Below are positions 1 through 12,481 of a DNA stretch of 64,000 nt, piece by piece. The stretch lies in NCBI GenBank assembly GCA_027924585.1, contig BSBM01000812.1, positions 186,001-250,000 of the forward strand. Reading direction: 5' to 3'. The position numbers were made by a program, and so were the translations under genes. This DNA is from Larix kaempferi (taxonomy: Eukaryota > Streptophyta > Pinopsida > Pinales > Pinaceae). The first letter of the stretch is position 1. Every line of letters starts with the position of its first letter. Under the pieces are notes generated by a model. That model was given only the letters and a program-made list of their open reading frames with translations, searched no databases and was not told the origin of the DNA.

Positions 1-1837
1 CTGAAAGAATTAACACGATTTGGGAAATTTTCACTGTCACAGACCTTCTTAGATGTTTTTTCATAACCAAGACCTGATTTATGTTTAGGTAATATCTGAT
101 CATTCGGTATTTTGTTCATGATTGATGTGCTTCCTTTTAACTTGTTCTTCACTTCATCTTCAAAACTAGTCTTGTTTCTTTCTGGATGTGTGCAATTTAC
201 TATGGGATATTGGACTTGTTTCTTACCTTCAATCTCAACCAACTTGTCTTCTAAGCAAGATATTTTGTTGTCCTTCAACTCAAGTTGACTGGTCAACATC
301 TTAATTTTCTGCGCTAATTCTTCCATAGAAGCTTTCAATGCAAGTTTCTCTTCTTCAAGCACTTTGACCTTGTCTTGTGCGCAAATCAGTTGTTTCTCAT
401 AGTTGGTCAACTTTTCACAGACATTTATATCAAGAGACTCTTGAAATAACTTGTCCTGTTATTCATACTTCAATATTTGATCCTGTAATAATTTAATCTT
501 ATTTCTTGACTTGTTCAATTCATCGAGGGCACTAATCAATTCACCCTCCAAATGAACTTCTGCAACTTCCTCTTCTTATCCATATTGATTATTAGTCTTA
601 ACTTTTGCAACCATATCTGGAGGCGTAACTAGATTTGGAGGTGTTTTGAAGGACCCACTAAATAATTTTATGTCTAGTGATCTTGGTTTGATTTTCGCAA
701 CTGGAGTATTCTTCTTGACATATGACCTGTTATTCTTCTTTTCATCACTGCTTTCATCTTCCACAAAGGCCATGAAAAGTACCTCTTTTGGCTTTTTTTC
801 GTAGTCACTTTCTTCAGACACATTGTTTTCTTCCTCAGTATATAGACTTTTCTTCTTTTTTGGAATCCTCCTTTTATTTTCAGGTTTGTGCTAAGTGTGC
901 GCAGTTCTTCAAATGAGAACTAGGCTCTTCCTTACTGTCATTTTCTCCATCTTCTCTGTAAGGACACTTAGAAGCGAAATGGCCTATTCCCCCAAATTTG
1001 AAACATTTGAAAGGAAATTTGGTTTTGTACTTACCTCGTCCTCGGTTTAGCTTCCTTACAAAGTTTGAATCCTCATCATCTGATTCATTGCAAGAGTCTT
1101 TCTCATGATCTTCATGATTATCCTTTCCAGTGGATTTAAAAGCAACTTCCTTTCTGATGGGAATCTTTTTCTCAGTTTTAATCTTGTATGCTATTAAAAT
1201 ACCCTGAAGCTTGTCCTTTTTCATATCTTCAAGATTTGCTCTGTCTTCCAATACAGACACCTTTGCATCAAATATTGAGGGAAAATTTCTCAGTATTTTT
1301 TGTACTGCGGATTCTTCTTCTAGAGTGACCCTAAGAATTTTGATAGCATTAACTATCTCATCAACTCTTAAGAAGTAAGAGGTAATGTTCTCTTCATATT
1401 TCATTTTCAAGGATTCAAATAACCCAGAGTAGTTATGCAACCTTTCCTTCTTTACCTTTTCGTCACCTTCATGGACACCTCTGAGTTTGTCCCAAACTTC
1501 CTTGGTTGAGGTGTAGTGCATAACCTTGACGAATTCAGTATATGTAAAACCACACAGCAATGCGTTTCTAGCTCTTGCATTGCATTCATATATTCTCCTC
1601 TCAGCTGGATCAACTAGCACAAATGCTAGGACATTGTAACCATCAATAATGGACTACCAAACATCTGCCCCTAGTGATTGAAAATATACTTCCATCCTAA
1701 CCTTCCATAAGATGTAGTTGGTTCCATTAAACCTTGGTGCTTGTTGGTGGAAATACCTTCCTCTTTGTCCATATCTGTGCACGGATCTATATTCCACATA
1801 TTAATTTGTTACTGAAGACACCCACTCTGAGACCAAT
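1..1837 (-). pseudogene. Ty1/Copia gag and start of pol region, decayed
   Basis: Reads right to left. The longest open piece (1620-880, 246 aa) is a Copia gag core (UBN2-type) with WDKLRGVHEGDEKVKKERL and a zinc knuckle near its C-terminus. The knuckle reads CFKFGGIGHFASKC, so the second Cys of the usual C-x2-C-x4-H-x4-C is Phe and it probably cannot bind zinc. A further open piece (821-576) is acidic/basic and starts EESDYEKKPKEV. From 575 to 1 the frame continues as a leucine/lysine-rich coiled coil with a stop near 461. The coiled coil after the knuckle is typical of the long gags of SIRE/Maximus-like Copia elements. Gag would package element RNA in cytoplasmic particles. Several stops and a shift near 880 make it a pseudogene, and the rest of pol lies off the left edge. 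Confidence 0.8.
1825..1836 (-). other. Primer-binding site of the left Copia
   Basis: On the minus strand this reads TTGGTCTCAGAG, close to the initiator-Met tRNA primer site TGGTATCAGAGC. It lies directly beside the LTR edge at 1838, which fixes the element as minus-strand with its 5' LTR to the right. Confidence 0.65.
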
Positions 1838-4800
1838 TGTTGGAATCTATTTAATACTGAGAGGGGGGTGAATCAGTATTAGCGTAGTTATGAGAAGTTT
1901 TTAACTTCTTTAACAAGTTAATCTGAACTTAATATTGATCATCAATTATGCGTCAATCATAAATAAACATTTCATCCACATATGCACGAAGACAAAGAAC
2001 ACAGAACACACATAATTTTGACGTGGAAATCCAAACAGGAGTTAACCACAGAATAATATTTTATGATGAAAAGATTACATTCGAGGAAGCACCGACTTCC
2101 TATGTTTACAAGCACCAACTTGAAGGATGCACTAACCGCCTCGTTTTACAGGCACCAACCTAAAGGAAGAACCAACTCTTTTCTCCAGCACCAACTAGAA
2201 GGAGGCTAAAACCTCATGTTCCTTGCCATGTCCTGCCGCCCAGATATACAAAATAAGGCATTGTATTGCTGTACTTCTCACATGTGCACACTTATGATAT
2301 TCTAATGTTCGTTCTGTTGTGCATACCTTCCATATGCAATCATATTGATGTCACTTCCCTGCATACATCACTTTAATTCTCATTCCACTCGACACTTCTC
2401 TTTAATTGGTGTCAGACTTCTTGTGTTGTGTGCTACTTCAACTGATCCTGCAGTCTGCGTCAAGATTCACTGTATCATTCTATTACTACGTAACTTCACG
2501 TTCAACTAATACTCTACAACCATCGATGACTTGTTGTTATGATGTGGTGCAATAATATTAGATGGAATTGTGCACTTACTGAGATGTTATCGTTCAGTTT
2601 AAGTGCCATGGTCTTTCAGACAATCTGCAACCTATTTTGCATCATATGATTCGTCCTTTCAGTGTAACGCACCTGCGTCAGACCATCTTCATCAAGATGT
2701 GCATACTTGATTATGCTGCTACTCTGTTTCTATGCATCTGATGATCTTGTTAGCACACTTAAACTCAGTCTTCATACATTAGTCAAATTTCCTCACTTCT
2801 CACATGCTCTGATATACTTCATGTCTATCTCTATGATTCTGACTTATAACATCTATGACTCTCTGCGTGCTTCCCACAACATGGTCATTTGGTCCTCATG
2901 CAGTTGCACATACTCTGCATTCTTCCTTTTCCGTATTAATGCAATCGTCGCAGATCTACAACATCATTATGCCCACCATCAACTATATCACTCCTCTACA
3001 TGTGAGAACTGGGCTCTCTACTAGATCATTGTTGTTATGGTTCCACAATCCCTTTATGCCCCGAATATAAATATGTATCTTCCACTTACAATATTTTCAT
3101 ACTTTCCATCAAGCTTACTTCAAACCTTGAACTTGCTTCCTTATTTATACATGTCCTACATGGATTGTATGTCCACAAGTTGGTTTTTACTTTCCTTCTT
3201 CCTTTCTTCATGGTTTGTGCTTCTGCCACATGTCATGTTCTACGCTGTTGATGTGTCATTTATTTGTGGGTTTTGTGCATACATGGTCTTTGAATTGGTG
3301 TAAATTTCACCCTTATGGTACTATCACATGTGGGTCTTGTGCACTTGATGTATCATGGAATTACGGAACTTGCGCATACATGATATTCGACTTTGTAACA
3401 CCCCCTAAACTAGGTTAGAGTTTTTATCGTAATTTGAACATTATGTATATGAGTATGTACATAGCATGATAATATTTTAATAAAAACACCAGCTAGATGC
3501 ATGAGGAGCAATACGCTGAAGACGAGATCCAGATATTAACCGAGGGTTGTGAGGGAGTAAGGTAGACCTATGTACCTTGTTCTCTAAACCCTTGTTCTAC
3601 AAACCTTATGATACAATCCAAAACCCATACTCCTAATCCATAAAATATAATGGTGGATTAATTATTATTAATTATAAATTAATCTGGAGATTGAGTGGGT
3701 AATCTTGCTTAAGGATGGGAGGAACGTGTTCCTTTGGGATAGCCACGCGGGATCCCAAAGGAGGACACAGGATTGTTGTGGTGGGAGAATACATACAAAC
3801 TGAAGGAGTTCCGGGGGCTCATGGGGACACACGGCCTGGCAGTGTCTGCTGAAGGGGATACGTGAGTTGTGTTATGGAGAAGGCATGTAGGGGGATGAAC
3901 GCAGAGCACGTGGGGGGGAAGTGTCTGCTGAGTGTGAGAGAAGTGCAAGAATCCAGGAAGGGAATTGGGATAGGAACAGTGAAGGTGTCACTATGTGTCT
4001 TGGAGTTCTTTGAGAATGAAGACAAAATTGGAGGAATTTCCTATGATGAACCTAAACTCGAAATGCATAGATAACCTGAACATTGTTATGATGAGATAAC
4101 CTGAACTGGCCATGAATTCCTTGGTTGAATTAACCATTCAATTGGAAATGAAGCATGGGACCCAGAGGGAATCCCACCGTTTGTAGTGAAGTGTGTCACC
4201 GTGCATTTTGGGAAGGAACTCAGGTGGGTCAATTGCGGAATTGACAAGGAATTGGTTACCAAACTGTTGTTTGCTGAACCCTATGTATATCTTTTACCTC
4301 TGTTAATTCCACCTTAGAATTTGAGAGTGAGTTGGGGAAAATTGGTGAGGTATCTCTGGTTAATGTCTAGATCTCAGCTCGAGGGTGAAATTGGGAGATG
4401 AAATAGTACAGGATGGACATGTTCTAAGGTTGGGTGGAGCGTGGCTCAAATGCAGCTAGTTGCCACATTCATGTGAATTTCAGAGAAGTGTTTCTGTGTA
4501 TGAATTATAATTTTCATGTGTTTTATTATGCTTGATATGTTAAATTTGTGGAATGAATGTGTAAATAAATGTCATCCATGAATATACTATGCTTATGCCT
4601 GTGTAGAAGGCTATATACTTGTACGATGTTTCTTTCAATTGCATGAGTTATCTGCATGATGAATCTTACTCGTGAAATATGTAAGGCTATACTTCATTTA
4701 TTAATCTCTCGTATGTTTATTCTGTCACAACCTTATTCATGAATGGATGGTTCATGAAATGCTCATAAAATGATGGGCATAAATCTGGTTATGCAGTCGG

Positions 4801-5901
4801 TATGCCTGATTGGGTGTCTTTTCTATGATTAAGGTGGTTTTGTGTATTTTAACTCCGCATGCTATGATATGTCTATCTAGATTAGTGTCATTCTTTATGT
4901 TGTTTATGTATTTTTCGTTCACCATACTGAAGGATTAACTACTTTCGTGGTTATTAAGAACATAAGTTCGGTGGGAGTTTTAGCTTGCTTGGAATGCAGA
5001 TTGGGTGATTCTAGATGGCATGTTTCTGACTGTCTGTGTTTAATTTATGTTTATGGGCCAACTATTGTAGATATGAAGCTTCCAATTGAATGCTTAAAGG
5101 AAATTGTTGTAATTGCATGGGTTTACACTGTAATTATGTGTAGGTGTAAATAAAGTCTCATTTTTATAATCTTATACATCGTAGGTATGTTTATGTGTAA
5201 CGAGGATACGTTACAGACTTAGTGGGACTTTGAACCTTGCGCTACCATCACTTGCAGTTCTTGTGCACCTGATGATTCATTAGATATGGAATTTGTGCAT
5301 ATACTGACTTCAATCGTTACACCCTTCTTGGAACTTTTGGGTGCTTCAACAACTGAAAGCTTCTTCTGATTGGTGAGACTTGCGCACTTTTAGTACTTGC
5401 ATAACTCTTCAACCATTTCTTATTTCATGCTACTTGCACACTCCTCAATTTCTTCCATCTTCTTCTTGACTTGTTTGCACACTTGTACCTTTGTTCAAGC
5501 AACTCTTTGGCTTGTTTACGCACTCCCCAACCCTTTGTCTAGCTAAAACATTAGCTTGTACCTTGAAGGACTATGACTGGAGGACTTGTGACCTGCTCAT
5601 GTACATGTGCATTAGATATGCATTCCTTATATACTTCTTGAATCTAGATATGCATGATGTAACCTTGGACACATTTCTTCAGACTTGATGCAACTTCTAG
5701 ATATACTTCTTTAGACTAGAATCCACATACTACACCATATTGCTTGCACATATACTTATTCAGAGTGGATTTTCTATAGTTCTTCAAGCTGTCATGGGAA
5801 TACTGAATCCACCTTACATTAGTTGACATCAATGACTCAAACTGAATCATTTGAAATCCTCTTTGACATAAGTTTACATCAATGACAACCAAAGTTCAAC
5901 A
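1838..5901 (-). repeat. 5' LTR of left Copia, interrupted by a solo LTR
   Basis: On the plus strand the repeat starts TGTTGGAATC next to the primer site and ends TTCAACA at 5901, so in element orientation it runs TGTTGAACTTTGG to GATTCCAACA. Removing the solo LTR and one GACTT leaves about 2.24 kb. The part around 3236-3393 and 5221-5330 contains diverged direct repeats built on a TTGTGCA...GATG core. The right end is inferred from the terminal TG..CA and the TTTGGTTGTCATTGATG start seen in related Copia LTRs; the other LTR is outside the window. Confidence 0.6.
3394..5215. mobile_element. Solo LTR (1822 bp) nested in the Copia LTR
   Basis: Starts TGTAACACCCC and ends GATACGTTACA. It is flanked by perfect 5 bp duplications GACTT at 3389-3393 and 5216-5220. 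No internal domain is present, so this is a solo LTR left by LTR-LTR recombination. The 5 bp duplication and the TGTAAC...GTTACA ends suit a Ty3/Gypsy element. Orientation cannot be set from the sequence alone. Confidence 0.85.
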
Positions 5902-7068
5902 TCTAGCACTGCATCCACTACACTAGCTAGTGATGATTCCACTTTTGCATGGGATCACTTCAAGAAGCTTGTGACAACCTCCAAGATTGATGTCAACCAA
6001 TTATTTTCCCATGATTAGGCCAATTTCATGCCCTCATATATTAATTTCACATAGTCATAGGCTATGTCATACACAGTGTGCAAACACCCACCATAGTAAT
6101 TCATTGTGGATTTGTCAATCACATGCAACAATGGGTGATTGGAAATTCCCAACTTAGTCACTACCAAGTGAAATGATTGGGTGAACCTGGGGAATGCAAT
6201 GTTCATGTACCATTTTTATTGATTGATTCTATGACACTCATGCTCATTCCTCAGAACATAATAATCCTTGGTCCAATGCAATCGAGGTTTCACAACTCAT
6301 CCATGCGAGTAGGTTCACTATAAAATTTATGCTCAATGGAATACATCTTTTGTTATATGAATCGTAGAGAAGAAGAGCTCAATAGATCCCAATTTTCATC
6401 TCTCAGCATGATCCCATCCATCTATTGATCACAACTCTCAGTTGTGGTCGTATCCACAAGGAAACGAACATCATCTTTTGACATTCTAGTAAAAAGATCA
6501 GTATCATTCACATGGTCTTCAAAAAACTCAATCTACTTTTTGAAAATGACAATTGATCTAGAGATCCATCATACATTTGCACTTGCACATGTCAATTTGA
6601 GCTCATTCATAGGATACTGGACTTCTGAACCTCATGTCGAGTCTTGTAGGCATTATTCACCAACAATTATAATTTTGAGCTCAAAATTTACAACCAAGTA
6701 GCAGATCCACATTGACATCTGATGTATTTACTAGATCCATGCTTGGTCTCAATAGATCCAGAAAATTAAGCACCAAATCTGCCCATTTATGAACAAATAT
6801 GTACTTTCCTAGCTCAAGAGTTCATCTCAAATGATCTCTCCAAAGCTCCAAGAACTAGACCACTCTTTTTAGAGATTCCAAGTTTGTGAAACTTTCATAC
6901 CATACTCTAAAAATAATATAGCATAAAGAAGCAAAAACATAAGAAGAACACGATGCTTTACCCTCGAAACCATTTTACGAGAAAACCAACAACCAAAGAT
7001 ATATCCAATTATCCTTGACCATTCCACCCAAGTCATGGCCAATGTTACCAGATGCATCTAACAATGGA
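5902..7068. other. No recognisable gene
   Basis: Only short chance reading frames. No conserved domain, LTR boundary or RNA gene was recognised. From about 6900 the sequence resembles the LTR-like material at 8290-8614 (the segment leading into GAGAAAACCAAC). Confidence 0.5.
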
Positions 7069-8067
7069 ATTACTCAAGACTTAGATATGCCCCATCACAT
7101 GCTAATACCATGGGCCCATGAAACACCAACGTTAAACCCATTATTGATTGAATCAAGGTTAATATCTTTTAATTATTCTATAATCGAGTCAATATTAACC
7201 TAACAAAATGGAACCTTAGAATGGATGTTGCACTTGGATTTGCTTCTCTTTTATTTACTTACTCTAGTGCTGGTGGTATAACTAGGCAAAGCTCAATTGG
7301 TGAAACTACACGTATTAGTTCTTTTTGATATCAGTCAAACAAGTGATAGAGATTAAAGTTAGCCTTGGAGATTTGTTTCCATATTCCCAATGTATGGTAA
7401 GTGTATGCACCTTGTCTTTTTGTCTATAATAAGGATGCCTCCCTATCTTCACTTCATATTTTCCTCTCTCTACTTATTTATTTTAAGAGGATCATTGCAA
7501 TATTTGGAGTGATAGATGCTTAAGAGAGATAAGTTGGAACACCAAGGGGTCAAAACTATATGGATTTACTCAAGCCTTAAATAGGTCTCATCACATGCTA
7601 ATACCATGAGAAAATACCATGGCCACATGAACTACCAACATTAAACCCATCGTTGATTAAATCAAGGTTATCTTTAATTGTTCTATAATTGAGTCAAGAT
7701 TAACCTAACACAATGGAACCTTAGAATGGATGTTGCACTTGGATTTTCATCTCCTCTTGCTACTTACTCTAGTGCATGTGGTATGACTAGGCAAAGCTCA
7801 ATTGGTGAAACTACACTAATTCATTCTTTATGATTCTGGTCAAACAAGTGATAGAGATTAAATTTATCCTTAGAGATTTGTTCCATATTCCCAATGTATG
7901 AAAGTGTAGGCTTGGGACCTTTTTTTTTGTCGATAATAAGGATCCCTCCCTATCTTCACTCAAGAGTTTCTTCTTTTTCCGTATCTATCTTAAGAGGATC
8001 CTTGCAATATTTGAAGTGATAGATTCTTAAGAGAAATATGTTGGAATATCAAGGGGTCAAAACTACA
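7069..8067. repeat. Tandem duplication, two units of about 496 bp
   Basis: Unit 1 is about 7069-7564 and unit 2 about 7565-8067. Shared landmarks are CATCACATGCTAATACCATG (7093 and 7589), GGAACCTTAGAATGGATG, and CAAGGGGTCAAAACTA near each end. The units differ by scattered substitutions and small indels, so the duplication is old. No protein domain was recognised. Confidence 0.8.
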
Positions 8068-8447
8068 TGACATCTTGTGTTTTCTTTTAATTAAGAAAAA
8101 CTAAATGTGAATATGAAATTGAAATTGATCTTGAGGGAGGGTGTAGTTTGGTGAAGTGATATGCTTTGAATCAAATTGAATCCATGGCTGCTGCAACCAC
8201 AATTCATTCTCAAGACCCAACATGAGAAGATGCATATAATGACAATATTGGGAATTAATGAGCACATAAAACTACATTTAATAGGAAAGAAAAATAATAA
8301 TCACAACAATTATAGAAACATTAAACACAATACAAGTTACCCTAGAAAACCCCATGAGGGGAAAAACCAACATCAATGAATATCTTCATTACCCTTGGCC
8401 AAAACTAGCCAAACCAAGCCAAGTGAGCTCAACCACTCACCTCCAGG

Positions 8448-8614
8448 CCACATTACAATGGAGTATGCCAAGCCTTTTTATAAGATTCATTACATGCAAT
8501 ACCTTGGGCCAATACCATGGGATAACAAATATTATGGGTTCAAAAAACCAAATGCTTTGACCTAAACCAATATTAGCTCAATGGCTCATTCATCAAGTCA
8601 AGGTTAATCTAACA
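8448..8614 (-). repeat. LTR-edge repeat copy 1, with polypurine tract beside it
   Basis: This 167 bp segment recurs at 23659-23827 in the same orientation; both end with CTAACA. Directly right of it, the minus strand reads GTTTAAAGGGACGAT, a polypurine-tract-like run next to TGTTAGATTAACC. That is the layout of a 3' LTR start of a minus-strand Copia-type element. The far LTR end is not resolved. Confidence 0.55.
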
Positions 8615-9493
8615 ATCGTCCCTTTAAACTTAACTTGGAGTAATAACCAAGCCCCTTGAAATTTTTAACCGAGGAATCTCACATGCCCCCTATCACCTAG
8701 GTATACTTTTGGACTTTGAGTTACCAGGGGTACGCATGTCTAACCATGTCTTACAACCATATTCCCATTTACATGTAACAAATATTATTAACTCCAAAGT
8801 ATTTTTTTGTGAGTTCATGGTGAATCCACCATTACTTCCATTGCTATTGCTCTTACTCTTGCTCTTTCTCTTTTATCATCCCATTCTCTAGCTTTGCCAC
8901 TATTTGAACAAAATAAATCCATAAGATTTACCAATCAATTGAGTTGCAATAATGATCCAAAATTGACCACAACAACATCCTTTGTTCACATGCAAACACT
9001 TGGAAACCTCTGCCATTACCCAATATATCTACCATGTAGCTGTTGGAAATCAATGTCCTCCATTGCACCAAATAAGAAGGGATTCTTTGTTAAATTCATA
9101 ACCAAATCTAGGGAATTTCTAGCAGCTACATAGAGGTTCATAATATGATATTCCATCTCCATCGGAATGCAGGATTGCTTACACATGCATGTTTAGCACA
9201 AACCACTGACCATAAATCTCCATCTTCGGCCTATGATATGAGTTGGATTCCACATCCTTGAAAAAACTACATTGAATTCCATATTATGTATCACTCGCTC
9301 TAGATCAGAATTCCTCAATTGTATGCATGCAATTGTTACCTTCCTTGATGCTCCCTTTTTACCTTCAGCTCACTACTATTTTTGCATGGGTAGAGTGCAG
9401 TGACTCTACACCCTGACATTTTGAGCCATTACCTACCTCAACATCACCACATAGCTTCCTTTTTTCTTCAATAGTCAAAGGGTTATGAGCTAT
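8615..9493. other. No intact gene; possible internal part of a Copia-type relic
   Basis: Follows the polypurine-like tract at 8615-8629. The short minus-strand frame in 9365-9724 crosses into the neighbouring LTR, and no domain was recognised. Confidence 0.4.
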
Positions 9494-10829
9494 TGTAATG
9501 GTGTATTTGCTGCAGGCACTTAGCCAAACCTCTACCCATGCATTGATCAAGGAGATCACCCAAGTAGCTCGACCCAGGAGCCCATCGGGCCCAGGTGTTA
9601 GTTGGACACTTAACCAAAATAATCCTAAGTGTTGGACAACCAAGTGAGAACCCGTCAACAACATGGGAGTTGGTTGGGGTGTGTTACCGAGAAGGGGGTG
9701 CGTACCCACACCCAAGACATCCAATACATGGAAATTCTAGGCACAATAGAATTTTGGTTACCTAGTTAGTTGGTATGTGGACCACTTGGGAGGAAGCCCC
9801 AGGTTGTATGGACCATAACCGTGCCGGAAGCTCCAACTCCGTTTGGGTGCGCAAATGGCAAGGGATTTTAGTTTGTAAAATGACCAAGGAGATTAAGATG
9901 TGGGCACACATGTGGGTGGCACCGCATCATCATTGGGAATATTGGTTAAGAAGTGGACATACCCCATGGGTGGATTTGTTAAGAAGTGGACACACTTGCA
10001 GTTGGTGCATTTCCAGCATGGACCGAAGTGTTTAGGATGATGGAGAGTGTACCCACACTTTGGGGCGCACCCACTCAGGAATCTCATCTATAAATATGTG
10101 ATGGGAGTCCAGGAAAGAGGCATAAAAGTTTTGGAAATCTTTGCACATTCAAGTGGCTCTGAAGTTCAGTCAACGAAGGCAGGTTTGTGTAGGACGTAGG
10201 AGTGGTGCACCTTGCACTCTTTGGGAATTATGGAACTCTTGGGAAGAGTCTTGGAAAATCTCATGGTAGGGAGGAGGCTTGTCTTGGAGGCCTCCCTATG
10301 AGATAGTAGAGAGGAAGTCTTCATGGGAAGAAGGTTCGTTCCAACAACAGAATCGATAGGGGCACAGTACGGATCATGCTTGTGGTGATGTTCGCAATAG
10401 TGTAGGATGGAAACTTGGAAAGTGGTTTTGGTTAGAAGTACTAAATTTCATGGAGTGTCTGGTGGTATCCGGTTGGGAACCTCCACAGGTGGTTTGGCCA
10501 TTTGGATACCCCATTTCTATGTAATGTTGTATTCTCAAAATATGCTAAGTATAAATAATTTGGGCATGCCTTGTTGGGGCTGCCCCCATATCTTCTTGTC
10601 TTGTGGTTCCTGCGCGTTTACTGGTTTTACTTGTGGAAAATGGCTAAGTGTTGAATTCGCCAAGTAAAGAAACAACCCAATCTAATAAATGACTAAGTAT
10701 AATTTCCGTAGGGTTTAGGCGTAGTCTTCCAAAAGGCTGTCGAGCTGGTCTCGCCCTCGGTTAGTCTCTAGGCAGTGCTGCATGGACACTTGGGGATTAG
10801 ATTGACTTGTGCTGAGTTGGACCGTGACA
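9494..10829 (+). repeat. 5' LTR of outer Gypsy element (1336 bp)
   Basis: Begins TGTAATGGTG and ends GACCGTGACA. Collinear along its length with 21783-23120, sharing for example CACTTAGCCAAACCTCTACC and GTGTTGGACAACCAAGTG. Small open frames inside it (such as 9775-10035 and 10407-10667) are not genes. Confidence 0.88.
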
Positions 10830-10831
10830 TG

Positions 10832-10843
10832 TGGTATTAGAGC
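10832..10843 (+). other. Primer-binding site (initiator-Met tRNA type)
   Basis: TGGTATTAGAGC, one mismatch from TGGTATCAGAGC, two bases after the LTR end at 10829. Confidence 0.8.
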
Positions 10844-11490
10844 AATGAATGTGGGATATTCACCACTATTGGTGCAAGGAGGTGGTACCAAGAGTCACTT
10901 GGGAAAAACAAGTGGCATCGAAGTGTTTGACATAAGATTCGCGTTGTTTCCTTACTCGGGGAAACAACTTGGGTACTTCGTAGTGAATTTTAGATGGATT
11001 CGAAGGTCCAGCTAGAAGACCCATGGGTGGCATGCAAATCACCTAGTAGGGTGCTGCATGGTTGACAAAGTCGACAGACGAAGGTATAAGTTAGGTGAAG
11101 TAAGGTTCGATTGAGATGGTTAGACTTAGGACCAGTAGAGTTAACATTTTAGTTGGTTGGATGGATCAAGTGTGTAAAAACTTGAAGTGCCAGGTGCATG
11201 TAGACAAGGTCTCAGGCATGCAGACCTACATGTTGGGTTGAGCATAGGATTTGGAAGAATGATTGAAGTTGTGACTCTTTTCAGGATCAACAAGGAGACG
11301 TTGTGCAGACCCCCGAACTAACAACAGAGTTGGAAAATCAGCTAAGTCCCAAAATGGGAAAATGAACTGCAAACCAAGCATTGTAGTCGGATGTAGAACC
11401 GAAAGTGGCCTCAGATGCAGAAGAGTCATTCTGTGAGGAGTAGGAAGGTGGACCATTGCCAAAAACTACCAAGGTGAAAACCAGGCTCAC
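10844..11490 (+). pseudogene. Leader and start of the outer Gypsy gag region
   Basis: Lies between the primer site and the nested insertion. No clear domain remains; the gag resumes after the insertion at 19444. The last five bases, CTCAC (11486-11490), are the left target duplication of the nested element. Confidence 0.45.
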
Positions 11491-12462
11491 TATTACACCA
11501 AAATATCGTCATCATAAGTTATGTGTCCTATGTATTCTCTGATCCCTAAAGTTCCTGGGCTAAAACACCATAAGAGAAGTTGTTGTTCTTCCTTTTAACT
11601 TAATGTTGTCACCCCAACACACCCTGATCTCTTGCAAGATGTGTCAGACTTGAGGTGACATGCTTTGCACCTTAGCAAAGTGCATCTATGGCGCATGGTT
11701 CTCTTGCACAAGGTGCGTTGATCTCCCATTGATGTGTGTTGTCCTTATGCAAGGTGCGTTGTTGTTGGTTAAAATGTATAAAGAGAAGCTTCGAGCAAAT
11801 TCTCAAAGCTTGGATGGTGTGGAGACTTATCCCTACATATTTGGAAAGGTGGCATTCAACCCCCTTACCTAGTGGGATGATCCCTTAAGACTCTCCCATA
11901 AATACTCAACCTATCCTATCCCTTTAGCCCTATGTATATGAACCCCATCTCCATTGTTAAGGGAAGAAGGATAGAGTACCTATATGTTGGTGGAATTTTT
12001 CTAGGAGATCCTCTTCATCCATTGGAGGCTAAGCATTTGATCTTGAGGATAGGATTGTTGGAAGGAGTTTATGAAATCAAAGCATCGGTTGTAACACCTC
12101 TCTCTTTGTATTTCTTATTATTACATCTAATGCAAATTCTTTCAATAAAATTGTTGTGTTAATAATGTTTAGGAGTAACCTCTTTGATTGTTGATCTAGA
12201 TTGATTCACAATCATGTGCTTTTATCACTTGTCTGTTTCCACATGTTATTGACGGTTTTTGCAGCATGAGATCTGAATATCAAGACTTGGATTAACAAGG
12301 AGAAAAGATCTGCATTTATAAGGTAATCCATCTCTTTCACTGTCTTGCATTTCAATCAATCTAGGAAAGTTGTTTGTATTATGTACTTGTTTTGTTCTAG
12401 ATATGAACCATTTAGACTAGGGAGATCTATTTGATTCCACTCTTACAGATTGTCCGTAAACA
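11491..12462 (+). repeat. 5' LTR of nested element (972 bp)
   Basis: Begins TATTACACCAAAATATCG (the first G of the expected TGTTACACC has become A) and ends GTCCGTAAACA. Collinear with 18472-19438. Confidence 0.88.
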
Positions 12463-12465
12463 AAA

Positions 12466-12481
12466 TTGGCGACCGTACTGG
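12466..12481 (+). other. Primer-binding site, TTGGCGAC type
   Basis: TTGGCGACCGTACTGG, three bases after the LTR end. This form is seen in Tat/Ogre-like and Athila-like Gypsy elements rather than the initiator-Met form used by the host element. Confidence 0.65.

Noticed and set aside
11660-12162. Frames of 70 and 76 codons, with a relative at 18914-19138
   Set aside because: They lie inside the LTRs of the nested element and recur only as LTR copies.
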